DNA from: GCA-002722245 sp964230605 | GTDB lineage: Bacteria; Bacteroidota; Bacteroidia; Flavobacteriales_C; GCA-002722245 | Direction of reading: 5' to 3' | Assembly (NCBI GenBank): GCA_964230605.1 | Contig: CAXRIN010000092.1 | Coordinates: forward strand, 1-47,931 | DNA: 47,931 nucleotides | In this document: positions 24,937 to 32,928 of the stretch, piece after piece | Layout of the letters: each line of letters begins with the position of its first letter | Position numbering within the stretch: the first letter of the stretch is position 1 | Made by a program: the position numbers and the translations under genes | Notes under the pieces: generated by a model | The model's input: only the letters and a program-made list of their open reading frames with translations | Told to the model about the DNA's origin: nothing | The model's database searches: none

Positions 24937-25765
24937 TCAATTCAAATTGCTTTTCGTTCAACTCCTCAATTTCCTTTTTGTATAAATTCTCAACAACATA
25001 AACTTTATCTAAAGCTGAATAATCAATACTCAAATCCACAATAATTTTTTGTGTTTGAGTTTCACGGTTCTTCTCAAATGATTCGATTTTTCCAATATAA
25101 ATACCAGCAGGAAATACAGATGAATACCCTGAAGTTAAAACTGAATCACCAGGCTGAATTCGGGTAGTAATTGGAATATCTTTAATCTCAGCTTTTCGAA
25201 TATTTTTGCCCGACCATTTTAACAATCCTGCCACCCCGCTTGATTTTAACTTACAAGAAATAACCGTTTTAGGGTGAAGAAATGAAATAATTGTACTGTA
25301 ATTACTAGAAACGGCTCCTACAATTCCTACAATTCCTTTTGGAGAAATCACCCCCATCTCTTCTATTACACCATCATTACTTCCTAAGCTTAGTGTAATA
25401 AAATTATTTGGACTAGAATAAGAGTTACTTACTACATCAGCTATACGATAAATATATTTCTGATTATAAAGAGTATCATTAATTTGATAATAATCTCCAT
25501 TAACTTTCTTTAATGAAGTGGGAATTTGTTGTCTTAATTCAGCATTTTCAATTAATAACTTCTCATTTTCACGCTTCAAATGAAAATAGTCTTCAATCCC
25601 ATTTACAGTAGCATAAGCTCCTCCTGAAATAAAGTTTGCTGAATTAATAAACTTTGTTCTTTGATAATTCTTTTGTTGGATTGTTAAACTCAAGCCAATG
25701 ATTATCAAAACCAAAAAAAGAATTTGGAGATGAAATCGTTTTAATATGGCTAGAATATTTATCAA
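24929..25765 (-). CDS. mreC: Rod shape-determining protein MreC
   Basis: 278 residues: a membrane helix (about 12-28), a coiled coil (EDYFHLKRENEKLLIENAELRQQI) and the beta-rich MreC core (LGSNDGVIEEMGVISPKGIVGIVG ... LLKWSGK ... PGDSVLTSGYSSVFPAGIYIGKI). It binds and activates PBP2 in the periplasm. The frame has an upstream stop only two codons before the TTG at 25765 and no ATG before the membrane helix, so a TTG (or nearby ATT) start is forced. It is 75 bp downstream of mreB. Confidence 0.94.
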   Translation of the reverse strand: MINILAILKRFHLQILFLVLIIIGLSLTIQQKNYQRTKFINSANFISGGAYATVNGIEDYFHLKRENEKLLIENAELRQQIPTSLKKVNGDYYQINDTLYNQKYIYRIADVVSNSYSSPNNFITLSLGSNDGVIEEMGVISPKGIVGIVGAVSSNYSTIISFLHPKTVISCKLKSSGVAGLLKWSGKNIRKAEIKDIPITTRIQPGDSVLTSGYSSVFPAGIYIGKIESFEKNRETQTQKIIVDLSIDYSALDKVYVVENLYKKEIEELNEKQFELNE

Positions 25766-25840
25766 TGCTTATTCTCTCTACAAAAAAGCCGTAATTAAAA
25801 TATATTTTCAACTACGGCTAATCTTTAATTTTATTTACAA

Positions 25841-26866
25841 TCAGATTAAGAATGGGAATCTTTCAAAGTTCTTTAAGGCAATTCCTGTTCCTCTCGCAAC
25901 GGCCTTTAAAGGATCATCAGCAACGTGAACAGGTAACTTAGTTTTTTGAGATATCCTTTTATCCAATCCTCTTAACATCGATCCACCTCCAGCAAGGTAA
26001 ATTCCTGTTCTATAAATATCTGCGGATAATTCAGGAGGCGTCATTTCTAACGCACTTAAAATAGCTGCTTCAATTTTACTGATTGATTTATCTAAACAAT
26101 GCGCAATCTCAGAATATGAAACTTCAATTTCTTTAGGAATACCTGTCATTAAATCCCTTCCATGTACAGCCATATTCGCTGGCGGTTCATCTAATTCAGG
26201 AATGGCTGCTCCAACTGCAATTTTAATTCTTTCAGCAGTTCTTTCCCCAACAAGGATATTATGCTGACGTCTCATGTATTCTTCAATATCAGCAGTAAAC
26301 TCATCACCTGCTACACGAATAGATTTATCACAAACAATTCCTCCAAGAGCTATAACGGCAATTTCAGAGGTACCTCCACCTATATCAATCACCATGTTAC
26401 CTTGAGGTTCTTCAACGTCAATACCAATTCCAATAGCAGCAGCCATTGGCTCTTGGATTAACTTTACTTCTTTAGCCCCAGCATGTTCAGCAGAATCACG
26501 AACTGCTCTCATTTCAACTTGAGTAATACCTGAAGGAATACAAATTACCATTCTGATATTGGAAGGTCCGAACATTTTCTTCTTTCCTTCATTTATCATC
26601 TTGATAAAACCTCTAATCATTTCCTCGGCGGCTTGGAAATCTGCAATTACTCCATCCTTCAAAGGACGAATTGTCTTGATTTCCTCATGTGTCTTACCAT
26701 GCATTTGCATAGCTCGCTTACCTATTGCCATTACATCTCCAGACGTTCGATGTTTTGCAATAATTGATGGTTCATCAACTACTACTTTATCATTCTCAAT
26801 GATTAAGGTGTTTGCAGTACCTAAATCAATGGCAATTTCTTGGTTTAAAAAGCTAAAAAGACCCAT
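25841..26866 (-). CDS. mreB: Rod shape-determining actin-like protein MreB
   Basis: 341 residues, very well conserved. Actin-fold ATP-binding motifs are IAIDLGTANTLI (phosphate 1), MVIDIGGGTSEIAVIALGGIV (phosphate 2) and GIYLAGGGSMLRGLDKRI (adenosine), with the amphipathic N-terminus MGLFSFLNQ for membrane attachment. It forms membrane filaments that orient the cell-wall elongation machinery. It is first gene of the mreBCD-PBP2-rodA unit. A TATATTTA box (26871-26878, minus) lies 4 nt before the ATG, hinting at a leaderless transcript. Confidence 0.98.
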   Translation of the reverse strand: MGLFSFLNQEIAIDLGTANTLIIENDKVVVDEPSIIAKHRTSGDVMAIGKRAMQMHGKTHEEIKTIRPLKDGVIADFQAAEEMIRGFIKMINEGKKKMFGPSNIRMVICIPSGITQVEMRAVRDSAEHAGAKEVKLIQEPMAAAIGIGIDVEEPQGNMVIDIGGGTSEIAVIALGGIVCDKSIRVAGDEFTADIEEYMRRQHNILVGERTAERIKIAVGAAIPELDEPPANMAVHGRDLMTGIPKEIEVSYSEIAHCLDKSISKIEAAILSALEMTPPELSADIYRTGIYLAGGGSMLRGLDKRISQKTKLPVHVADDPLKAVARGTGIALKNFERFPFLI

Positions 26867-26870
26867 GGGC

Positions 26871-26878
26871 TAAATATA
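26871..26878 (-). promoter_or_regulatory. Possible -7 promoter box of mreB
   Basis: TATATTTA on the minus strand, one mismatch from TAnnTTTG, ends 4 nt before the mreB ATG. Confidence 0.4.
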
Positions 26879-26954
26879 CGTTCTGTTTTGCTTAAAATTT
26901 GAGTTTACTACGCTGTATTTATTAACAACATTAAGTTGTTTTGTCCTATTTTAT

Positions 26955-28475
26955 TTAGTGCTTGAAATGACGAATTCCAGTTTTCACCATCGCCATATCA
27001 TTTGCATTACAATAATCAACTGAATCTTGATCTTTAATAGAACCTCCAGGTTGAACTACAGCAGTTATTCCTGCATTTTTTGCTAACTCAACACAATCTG
27101 GGAATGGGAAGAAAGCATCAGATGCCATAACTGCCCCTTTCAAAGAGAATCCAAAAGCTTTAGCTTTTTCAACAGCTTGTTTTAAAGCATCAACTCTTGA
27201 AGTTTGACCAGTTCCACTTGAAATTAAAGTGTTATCCTTTGCAAAAACAATTGTATTTGATTTTGTATGCTTACATATTTTGGCTGCAAAAACTAAATCA
27301 GCTTTTTCAGCATCAGTTGGAGCCTTCTCAGTCATGTTTTCAAACTGATCAGCCGTTTCCATTACTAAATCCTTGTCTTGAACTAAAGTCCCGTTTAATG
27401 CAGTTCTTACCGTTTTCTTTGGTAACTCAACATCTTTTTGAATTAAGATAATTCTATTTTTCTTTGATGTTAATAATGGTAATGCATCCTCATCATAAGC
27501 AGGAGCAATTAAAACCTCGAAGAATAGTTTTTGAATTTCTTCAGCCGTAGCCTTATCAACTTTCACATTAGTGATTAATACACCTCCGAAAGCCGAAACT
27601 GGATCACCAGCTAAAGCGTCTTTCCATGCTTCTAAAACAGTTGACCTAGTTGCAACACCACAAGCATTGTTATGCTTTAATATAGCAAAAGTGGTATCCT
27701 CAAATTCTGCAATTAAGTTAACTGCAGCATCAACATCCAATAAGTTATTGTATGAAAGTTCTTTTCCGTTTAGCTTTTCGAACATTTGATTCAAATCACC
27801 ATAAAAAGCACCTTTTTGATGAGGATTCTCACCATATCTTAAAACTTGAGAAGTTGGTTCTGATAATTTTAAAGCAGACTGATTATCTCCATCAAAATAT
27901 TTAAATATCTCCGAATCATAATGTGAGGAAACATTAAATGCAGCTAAAGCAAATTGCTTTCTATCTTCTTCCGCTGAAACACCACCCTTAGCTTCTAATA
28001 AATCCATTAAAGCTTGGTATTGGTTTTTAGACGGAACAATGATTACATCTTTATAGTTCTTCGCAGCAGCTCTAATTAAAGAAATCCCTCCAATATCAAT
28101 CTTTTCAATAATATCAGCATGTGAAGCACCAGATGCCACAGTATCCTCAAATGGATATAAATCAACAATTACCAAATCAATTTCAGGAATCGCATATTGA
28201 ACCATTTGTTCTTTGTCTCCTTCTAAGTCTCTTCTTCCTAAAATTCCTCCAAAAATCTTTGGATGTAAAGTTTTTACTCTTCCTCCTAAAATTGAAGGAT
28301 AATCAGTTAAGTCTTCAACTCTCTCAACAGCAACACCTAAACCTTCAATAAATGTTTGAGTTCCACCTGTTGAATAAATAGTAACCCCTAGTTCGTTTAA
28401 TTTCTTAACGATTGGCTCTAAATTTCCTTTATCAAAAACAGAAATTAAAGCACTCTTAATCTTAACATCAGCCAT
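26955..28475 (-). CDS. purH: Bifunctional purine biosynthesis protein PurH
   Basis: 506 residues from the ATG at 28475. The N-terminal MGS-like IMP cyclohydrolase domain starts KIKSALISVFDKGNLEPIV and includes YSTGGTQTFIEG and GGRVKTLHPKIFGGIL; the AICAR transformylase domain follows with LRYGENPHQKGAFYG, AILKHNNACGVA, DPVSAFGGV and KHTKSNTIVFAKD. It catalyses the last two steps to IMP. A longer frame opens at TTG 28508, but those added residues are not family-like and overlap a probable -7 box (TAAACTTG, 28506-28513), so the ATG is preferred. Monocistronic. Confidence 0.97.
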   Translation of the reverse strand: MADVKIKSALISVFDKGNLEPIVKKLNELGVTIYSTGGTQTFIEGLGVAVERVEDLTDYPSILGGRVKTLHPKIFGGILGRRDLEGDKEQMVQYAIPEIDLVIVDLYPFEDTVASGASHADIIEKIDIGGISLIRAAAKNYKDVIIVPSKNQYQALMDLLEAKGGVSAEEDRKQFALAAFNVSSHYDSEIFKYFDGDNQSALKLSEPTSQVLRYGENPHQKGAFYGDLNQMFEKLNGKELSYNNLLDVDAAVNLIAEFEDTTFAILKHNNACGVATRSTVLEAWKDALAGDPVSAFGGVLITNVKVDKATAEEIQKLFFEVLIAPAYDEDALPLLTSKKNRIILIQKDVELPKKTVRTALNGTLVQDKDLVMETADQFENMTEKAPTDAEKADLVFAAKICKHTKSNTIVFAKDNTLISSGTGQTSRVDALKQAVEKAKAFGFSLKGAVMASDAFFPFPDCVELAKNAGITAVVQPGGSIKDQDSVDYCNANDMAMVKTGIRHFKH

Positions 28476-28505
28476 TTTGGATAGATATAATTTGGAATAA
28501 AAATG

Positions 28506-28513
28506 CAAGTTTA
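28506..28513 (-). promoter_or_regulatory. Possible -7 promoter box of purH
   Basis: TAAACTTG on the minus strand, one mismatch from TAnnTTTG, 30 nt upstream of the chosen ATG at 28475. Confidence 0.35.
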
Positions 28514-28668
28514 CGCTTTATCCTTAGCTATCTCAATTAATAATTACTGTTTTTATTATAATGTTGAAAAGTTGTTCAGTTTGTTAACTTTCGCTGATTA
28601 TTTGAAGCGAAAACTCTACGAGTTTTCAGTTTATAGACGATAGTCCATCGACCAAGGTGAAAACTGCA

Positions 28669-28709
28669 AAAAAAAAACAAATAGCCCAGAACAAAGTTCT
28701 TGGGCTATT
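28669..28709 (-). terminator. Intrinsic terminator of the pyrH-frr transcript
   Basis: AATAGCCCA (28680-28688) pairs with TGGGCTATT (28701-28709), extended by GAAC/GTTC around an AAA loop. On the minus strand the stem is followed by a long T run (A run at 28669-28678 on the plus strand). Confidence 0.85.
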
Positions 28710-28716
28710 ACTAATT

Positions 28717-28761
28717 CTATCGTCCATCGTCCATCGGCTATGGTCTATGGTCTATGGTCTC
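28717..28761. repeat. Heptanucleotide tandem repeats (TCGTCCA and TATGGTC units)
   Basis: Two adjoining period-7 arrays: TCGTCCA TCGTCCA TCGG, then TATGGTC three times. A related single unit (GATAGTCCATCGACC) sits at 28639 on the other side of the terminator. Units resemble the reverse complement of those at 21068-21091. Confidence 0.75.
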
Positions 28762-28765
28762 TAAA

Positions 28766-29329
28766 TTAAACCGTCATTATATCTCTTTCCTTAGCAGCGA
28801 TAATCGTATCAACTTTTGCGACAAATTCATTTGTTAAGTCTTGAACTTTTGTTTCTGCGGCTTTTTGAGCATCTTCTGGAAGTCCGTCTTCTTTTAAAGC
28901 TTTAATTCCATCATTTGCTGATTTCCTGGCAGATCTGATTCCTACTTTAGCATCTTCCCCAACAGCTTTAGCTTGCTTACTTAAATCGCGTCTTCTTTCT
29001 TCAGTTAAAGCAGGAATTGTTATAATTATAACATCTCCATTATTTTGTGGATTCAAACCTAAATTGGAATCTATGATCGCCTTAGAAATTGGATCAAGCA
29101 TTGTTTTTTCCCAAGGCTGAACAGTTATTGTTTTAGCATCAGGAGTACTTACATTAGCAACTTGAGATAAAGGAGTTAAAGCCCCATAATAGTCAAGCTT
29201 AACGCTTGCAAGCATTGACGGGTTAGCTTTCCCTGCTCTAATTTTAGTTAATTCACTATCTAATCTTTCAATAGATTTCTGCATCGCTTCTTTTGCAGAA
29301 TCTAACTCAAATTGTACTTCCTCAGTCAT
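28766..29329 (-). CDS. frr: Ribosome recycling factor
   Basis: 187 residues, full length. Typical RRF sequence: KIRAGKANPSML near the N-terminus, YYGALTPLSQVANVSTPDAKTITVQPWEK in the beta domain and ITIPALTEERRRDLSKQAKAVGEDAKVGIRSARK in the helical domain. It splits post-termination ribosomes with EF-G. Ten bp after pyrH in the same transcript, the usual order. The transcript ends at the hairpin at 28669-28709. Confidence 0.98.
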   Translation of the reverse strand: MTEEVQFELDSAKEAMQKSIERLDSELTKIRAGKANPSMLASVKLDYYGALTPLSQVANVSTPDAKTITVQPWEKTMLDPISKAIIDSNLGLNPQNNGDVIIITIPALTEERRRDLSKQAKAVGEDAKVGIRSARKSANDGIKALKEDGLPEDAQKAAETKVQDLTNEFVAKVDTIIAAKERDIMTV

Positions 29330-29339
29330 TTCTTAATTT

Positions 29340-30050
29340 TTAAAATTCAACTAAAGTCCCTACTTCTTCTTTACCAAAAATTACATTTTTCAAGTTTCCT
29401 GGCTTATTCATATCAAATACAACGATAGGTAACTTGTTTTCATTACACAGAGTAAATGCAGTTAAATCCATAACATTTAACCCCTTCTCGTAAACCTCTG
29501 TAAATGAAATCTTATCATATTTCTTTGCCTCACTGTCCTTTTCTGGATCAGCGGTATAAATACCATCAACTCTAGTACCTTTTAAAATAACATCAGCTCC
29601 AACCTCAATAGCTCTTAAAGTTGCAGCTGTATCTGTTGTGAAGTATGGATTTCCAGTTCCAGCACCAAAAATAACAACTCTACCTTTCTCTAGATGACGT
29701 GTTGCTCTTCTTTTGATATATGGTTCAGCAATTTGCTCCATTTTTATCGCTGTTTGCAAACGAGTATCTACTCCAATACCCTCCAAAGCAGCTTGCAAAG
29801 CCATACCATTGATAACAGTTGCAAGCATCCCCATATAATCTCCTTGCACTCTATCAATCCCCATGGTTTCGGCCTTCATACCGCGATAAATATTACCTCC
29901 TCCAATAACAATTGCTACTTGAGCTCCTTTATCTACAACAGCTTTAATTTCTTCAGCGTAAGCAGATAAACGTTCTGGGTCAATTCCATAGTTACCGCTT
30001 CCCATTAAGGCTTCTCCACTTAACTTTAGCAAAACGCGATTATACTTCAT
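29340..30050 (-). CDS. pyrH: Uridylate kinase
   Basis: 236 residues of the amino-acid-kinase fold. Visible blocks are RVLLKLSGEALMG at the N-terminus, VAIVIGGGNIYRG, DYMGMLATVINGMAL, GAGTGNPYFTTDTAATLRAIE and VDGIYTADPEKD. It phosphorylates UMP to UDP. It forms a two-gene unit with frr and is separated from tsf by a strong terminator, so it needs its own promoter in the gap 30051-30157; none is clear by eye. Confidence 0.98.
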   Translation of the reverse strand: MKYNRVLLKLSGEALMGSGNYGIDPERLSAYAEEIKAVVDKGAQVAIVIGGGNIYRGMKAETMGIDRVQGDYMGMLATVINGMALQAALEGIGVDTRLQTAIKMEQIAEPYIKRRATRHLEKGRVVIFGAGTGNPYFTTDTAATLRAIEVGADVILKGTRVDGIYTADPEKDSEAKKYDKISFTEVYEKGLNVMDLTAFTLCNENKLPIVVFDMNKPGNLKNVIFGKEEVGTLVEF

Positions 30051-30157
30051 CCTTGATATTTTTAAATAGTTCCCTAATAAAGGAACCTTCTGGGTTGTGA
30101 AATTACAAAGTTTATTTCTGATTTTGACTGATAAATTACGATTAGAAATTAACAGAC

Positions 30158-30189
30158 AAAAAAAAAGCTACCGAATTGGTAGCTTTTTA
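30158..30189. terminator. Intrinsic terminator after tsf
   Basis: AGCTACC (30166-30172), loop GAATT, GGTAGCT (30178-30184), flanked by A and T runs on both sides. It ends the rplM-rpsI-rpsB-tsf transcript on the minus strand. Confidence 0.85.
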
Positions 30190-30204
30190 AAAAATGAAAT
30201 TTTA

Positions 30205-31029
30205 TTACTTCATTGAGAATCTTTTCATTCCAACAACAGTTAAATCTTTTGAAGCTTCACTTAAGTATTGCTTAATTGATTTTTTATTGTCTTTAATGAA
30301 TGCTTGATTCAATAAAGTGTTTTCTTTAAAGAACTTTTTCAATTTTCCTTGAGCAATTTGATCAACCATATTTTCAGGTTTTCCTTCTTGTCTCAATAAT
30401 TCCTTAGCGATTTCTAATTCCTTTTCAATTGCTTCTTGAGAAACACCATCTTCATCAATTGCAATCGGAGCCATTGCTGCAGCTTGCATTGCACAATCTT
30501 TAGCGTAAAGCTCATCAACTTCTAAGTTTAATGCAATTAAAGTAGCAATTTGGTTACCAGGGTGGTTGTATCCATATACTGTACCTCCTTGAACTGTTTC
30601 GTAGTAAGAGATTTCAAGTTTTTCTCCAATTACACCAGTCTGCTCAGTAACTTTATCAGCAACAGTAATACCATCAATCTGACATGCTAACAACTCTTCT
30701 AAGTTTGCACAGTCATTTTCAACAGCAACGTTAAGGAAAGATTCAACTAATTTTCCGAAGTCTTCGTTTTTAGCAACAAAATCCGTTTCACAGTTTAAAA
30801 CAAGTAAATAACCCTTATCTCCAGAAACTTTAGCTAATGCAAAACCTTCAGAAGCTTCTCTGTCTGCTCTTTTGTTAGCTAACTTTTGTCCTTTCTTTCT
30901 TAAGTAATCGATTGCAGCATCAAAATCTCCATCAGACTCTTGTAATGCTTTCTTACAATCCATCATTCCAGCTCCAGTTTGTTTTCTTAATTTGAAAACG
31001 TCTTTTGCACTAATTTCAGCAGTTGCCAT
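30205..31029 (-). CDS. tsf: Translation elongation factor Ts
   Basis: 274 residues. The N-terminal UBA-like module (DVFKLRKQTGAGMMDCKKALQESDGDFDAAIDYLRKKG) and the core with the nucleotide-exchange motif CETDFVAKNEDFGKLV are unmistakable; C-terminal NPENMV-like sequence is here KPENMVDQIAQGKLKKFFKE. EF-Ts reloads EF-Tu with GTP. It follows rpsB by 32 bp, the conserved order, and ends at the terminator at 30158-30189. Confidence 0.98.
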   Translation of the reverse strand: MATAEISAKDVFKLRKQTGAGMMDCKKALQESDGDFDAAIDYLRKKGQKLANKRADREASEGFALAKVSGDKGYLLVLNCETDFVAKNEDFGKLVESFLNVAVENDCANLEELLACQIDGITVADKVTEQTGVIGEKLEISYYETVQGGTVYGYNHPGNQIATLIALNLEVDELYAKDCAMQAAAMAPIAIDEDGVSQEAIEKELEIAKELLRQEGKPENMVDQIAQGKLKKFFKENTLLNQAFIKDNKKSIKQYLSEASKDLTVVGMKRFSMK

Positions 31030-31061
31030 CTTTTTTATCTTTTTACTTAAGTGTTATTAAA

Positions 31062-31805
31062 TTAAGCTTCTTTCTCTTCAGAAACAGCTTCTGTTTTTTT
31101 AGTCGCTTCTTTAGTAGCTTTTCTTTCAGTTAATCCCTCAGCAATAGAAGAACAAACAACATCTAAAATTTTTGCTACAGAAGCAGAGCTATCATCATTT
31201 GCTGGAATTGCGAAATCAACTTCATTAGGATTTGAATTTGTATCAACAATAGCAAATGTTGGAATTCCTAATTTTTTTGCTTCAGCAACAGCAATGTGCT
31301 CTTTATGAATATCAACAATGAATAAAGCGGCAGGTAATCTATTTAAATCAGAAATAGAACCGATGTTTTTATTCAACTTATCTTTTTGACGAGATTTAGA
31401 TAAACGCTCACGCTTTGAGATCTTTTCGAAAGTACCATCTTTCTCCATTTTCTCTAAAGAGTTTAATTTTCTAACTGCTTTTCTTACAGTAGCGAAGTTA
31501 GTTAACATTCCTCCTGACCATCTTTCTGTGATGTAAGGCATGTTGATTTCATCTACTTTCTGAGCAGTCAATTCTTTAGCTTGCTTTTTTGTAGCAACAA
31601 AAAGAACTTTCTTTCCAGACTTAGCAATTTGTTTTAAAGCTGCAGCCGCCTCATCCAACTTCGCAACAGTTTTGTTTAAATCGATAATATGAATTCCATT
31701 CTTTTCCATGAAAATGTACGGAGCCATATTAGGATTCCACTTTCTTGTTAGGTGTCCAAAGTGACACCCAGCTTCTAATAACTCTTTATAATTTGCAGTA
31801 GCCAT
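31062..31805 (-). CDS. rpsB: 30S ribosomal protein S2
   Basis: 247 residues: YKELLEAGCHFGHLTRKWNPNMAPYIF at the N-terminus, IDLNKTVAKLDEAA, VLFVATKKQAKE, ERWSGGMLTNF and the lower-conserved nucleotide-like segment LFIVDIHKEHIAVAEAKKLGIPTFAIVDTNSNPNEVD. The C-terminal tail is lysine- and glutamate-rich as in other Bacteroidota. Third gene of the ribosomal unit, 36 bp after rpsI. Confidence 0.98.
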   Translation of the reverse strand: MATANYKELLEAGCHFGHLTRKWNPNMAPYIFMEKNGIHIIDLNKTVAKLDEAAAALKQIAKSGKKVLFVATKKQAKELTAQKVDEINMPYITERWSGGMLTNFATVRKAVRKLNSLEKMEKDGTFEKISKRERLSKSRQKDKLNKNIGSISDLNRLPAALFIVDIHKEHIAVAEAKKLGIPTFAIVDTNSNPNEVDFAIPANDDSSASVAKILDVVCSSIAEGLTERKATKEATKKTEAVSEEKEA

Positions 31806-31841
31806 ATTCTAAATCTAAAATCTTTAATTCGTAGTATAATA

Positions 31842-32228
31842 TTAACGCTTCGAGAATTGGAATTTCTTACGAGCTTTCTTCTGACCTGGCTTCTTACGCT
31901 CAACCATTCTTGGATCTCTAGTCATTAAACCTTCTTTTTTCAAAGCTGGCTTTGACTCCTCGCTAATTTCAACTAATGCTCTCGAAATACCTAAACGGAT
32001 AGCTTCAACTTGACCAGTGAATCCTCCTCCTTTAACATTTACAGTAACATCAAATTTACCTTCTTGATCTGTTAAAGCGAAAGGCTGATTTAATTTGAAT
32101 AACCACTGATCTAATGTGAAGTACTCTTTTGAGTCTCTTCCATTGATAGTAATTTGTCCGCTTCCTTCTTTAAGGTAAACTCTTGCAACAGCAGACTTTC
32201 TTCTTCCGATAGTATTAACTACTTCCAT
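31842..32228 (-). CDS. rpsI: 30S ribosomal protein S9
   Basis: 128 residues, normal length. GRRKSAVARVYLKEGSG at the N-terminus and VNVKGGGFTGQVEAIRLGISRALV in the middle are typical; the C-terminus DPRMVERKKPGQKKARKKFQFSKR ends in the conserved Ser-Lys-Arg tail that contacts P-site tRNA. Five bp after rplM, so co-transcribed. Confidence 0.98.
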   Translation of the reverse strand: MEVVNTIGRRKSAVARVYLKEGSGQITINGRDSKEYFTLDQWLFKLNQPFALTDQEGKFDVTVNVKGGGFTGQVEAIRLGISRALVEISEESKPALKKEGLMTRDPRMVERKKPGQKKARKKFQFSKR

Positions 32229-32233
32229 TCTTC

Positions 32234-32689
32234 TTATTTAATATCGTTAATGTTAATTGCTTTTGGCTTTTGAGCTTCTTGCTTGTGCTCTGCCCCAGCG
32301 TAAACAAATAAGTTTTTATGAATAGCGTTACCTAATTTATTTTTAGGTAACATCCCTTTTACTGCCTTTTCAACTAATGCAGTTGGGTGTTTATCTAATA
32401 ATTGCTCAGCAGAAAGTACTCTTTGACCACCTGGGTAACCTGTGTATCTAATGTATCTTTTCTCGCTCCACTTTTCTCCCGACAAAGAAACTTTGTCAGC
32501 ATTTACAACAACAACGTTATCACCACAGTCAACATGAGGAGTAAATCCTGGCTTATGCTTACCTCTAATTAACTTTGCTACTGTAGAAGCTAAACGTCCT
32601 AAAGTTTGTCCCTCCGCATCAACAAGTAACCACTCTTTGTTTACTGTTCCAGCGTTCTCCGAAATTGTTTTATAACTTAATGTATCCAC
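32234..32689 (-). CDS. rplM: 50S ribosomal protein L13
   Basis: 151 residues from the GTG at 32689, giving Met-Asp-Thr-Leu-Ser-Tyr-Lys, the usual Bacteroidota L13 N-terminus. The open frame continues upstream to 32764 but those residues are not L13-like, and the extension would cross the promoter at 32736-32767. Core blocks are WLLVDAEGQTLGRLASTVAKLIRGKHKPGFTPHVDCGDNV, YRYTGYPGG-like YIRYTGYPGGQR and AVKGMLPKNKLGNAIHKNLFVYAGAEH. First gene of the rplM-rpsI-rpsB-tsf unit. Confidence 0.96.
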   Translation of the reverse strand: MDTLSYKTISENAGTVNKEWLLVDAEGQTLGRLASTVAKLIRGKHKPGFTPHVDCGDNVVVVNADKVSLSGEKWSEKRYIRYTGYPGGQRVLSAEQLLDKHPTALVEKAVKGMLPKNKLGNAIHKNLFVYAGAEHKQEAQKPKAININDIK

Positions 32690-32709
32690 TATAATACCGT
32701 TTTTAAATC

Positions 32710-32722
32710 CCTGCAGTTTGCA
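32710..32722 (-). promoter_or_regulatory. Small hairpin in the rplM leader
   Basis: CTGCA (32711-32715 region) pairs with TGCAG across a three-base loop, close to the predicted transcript start and about 20 nt before the GTG. It could be a leader element; 5 bp is short, so this is tentative. Confidence 0.3.
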
Positions 32723-32735
32723 GAAAAATGGGCGA

Positions 32736-32767
32736 CAAAAGTACGAGTTTAATTTTAACCACACAAA
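32736..32767 (-). promoter_or_regulatory. Promoter of the rplM ribosomal operon
   Basis: On the minus strand TTTG (32764-32767), 20 nt, TACTTTTG (32736-32743): an exact Bacteroidota sigma-A-type promoter. The start would fall near 32730, leaving a leader of about 40 nt and excluding the longer ORF as the rplM start. Confidence 0.75.
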
Positions 32768-32880
32768 TTATTAACACTTTATTTGTGGAAATTTGGCAAA
32801 ATACTTTAAATCAAGCTTTTAGAACGCTTATTTTCTTGCTCAAATATTTTCAATACCATTTACAAACATCGAAAACTAAC

Positions 32881-32912
32881 TTTTACATAATCATTCAAAA
32901 AAGCTATTTTTG
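32881..32912 (+). promoter_or_regulatory. Promoter of purD
   Basis: TTTT (32881-32884), 20 nt, TATTTTTG (32905-32912), one mismatch from the consensus. The purD ATG follows 16 nt later. Confidence 0.6.
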
Positions 32913-32928
32913 CAGAAATTTCAATTAT

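Noticed and set aside
26559..26873. 104-codon ORF antisense to mreB
   Set aside because: Shadow of the highly conserved mreB coding sequence; no start signal or recognisable protein.
28476..28508. TTG start for purH at 28508
   Set aside because: Would add 11 non-family residues and overlaps the probable -7 box; ATG at 28475 fits the family.
28609..28627. GAAAACT/AGTTTTC hairpin as a terminator for purH or frr
   Set aside because: No T run on either strand and a much better terminator lies at 28669-28709.
32690..32764. N-terminal extension of L13 to 32764
   Set aside because: Crosses an exact promoter and adds residues absent from L13; GTG at 32689 gives the normal N-terminus.
32728..32928. 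N-terminal extension of purD from 32728
   Set aside because: Not PurD-like; contains the purD promoter and part of the rplM upstream region on the other strand.
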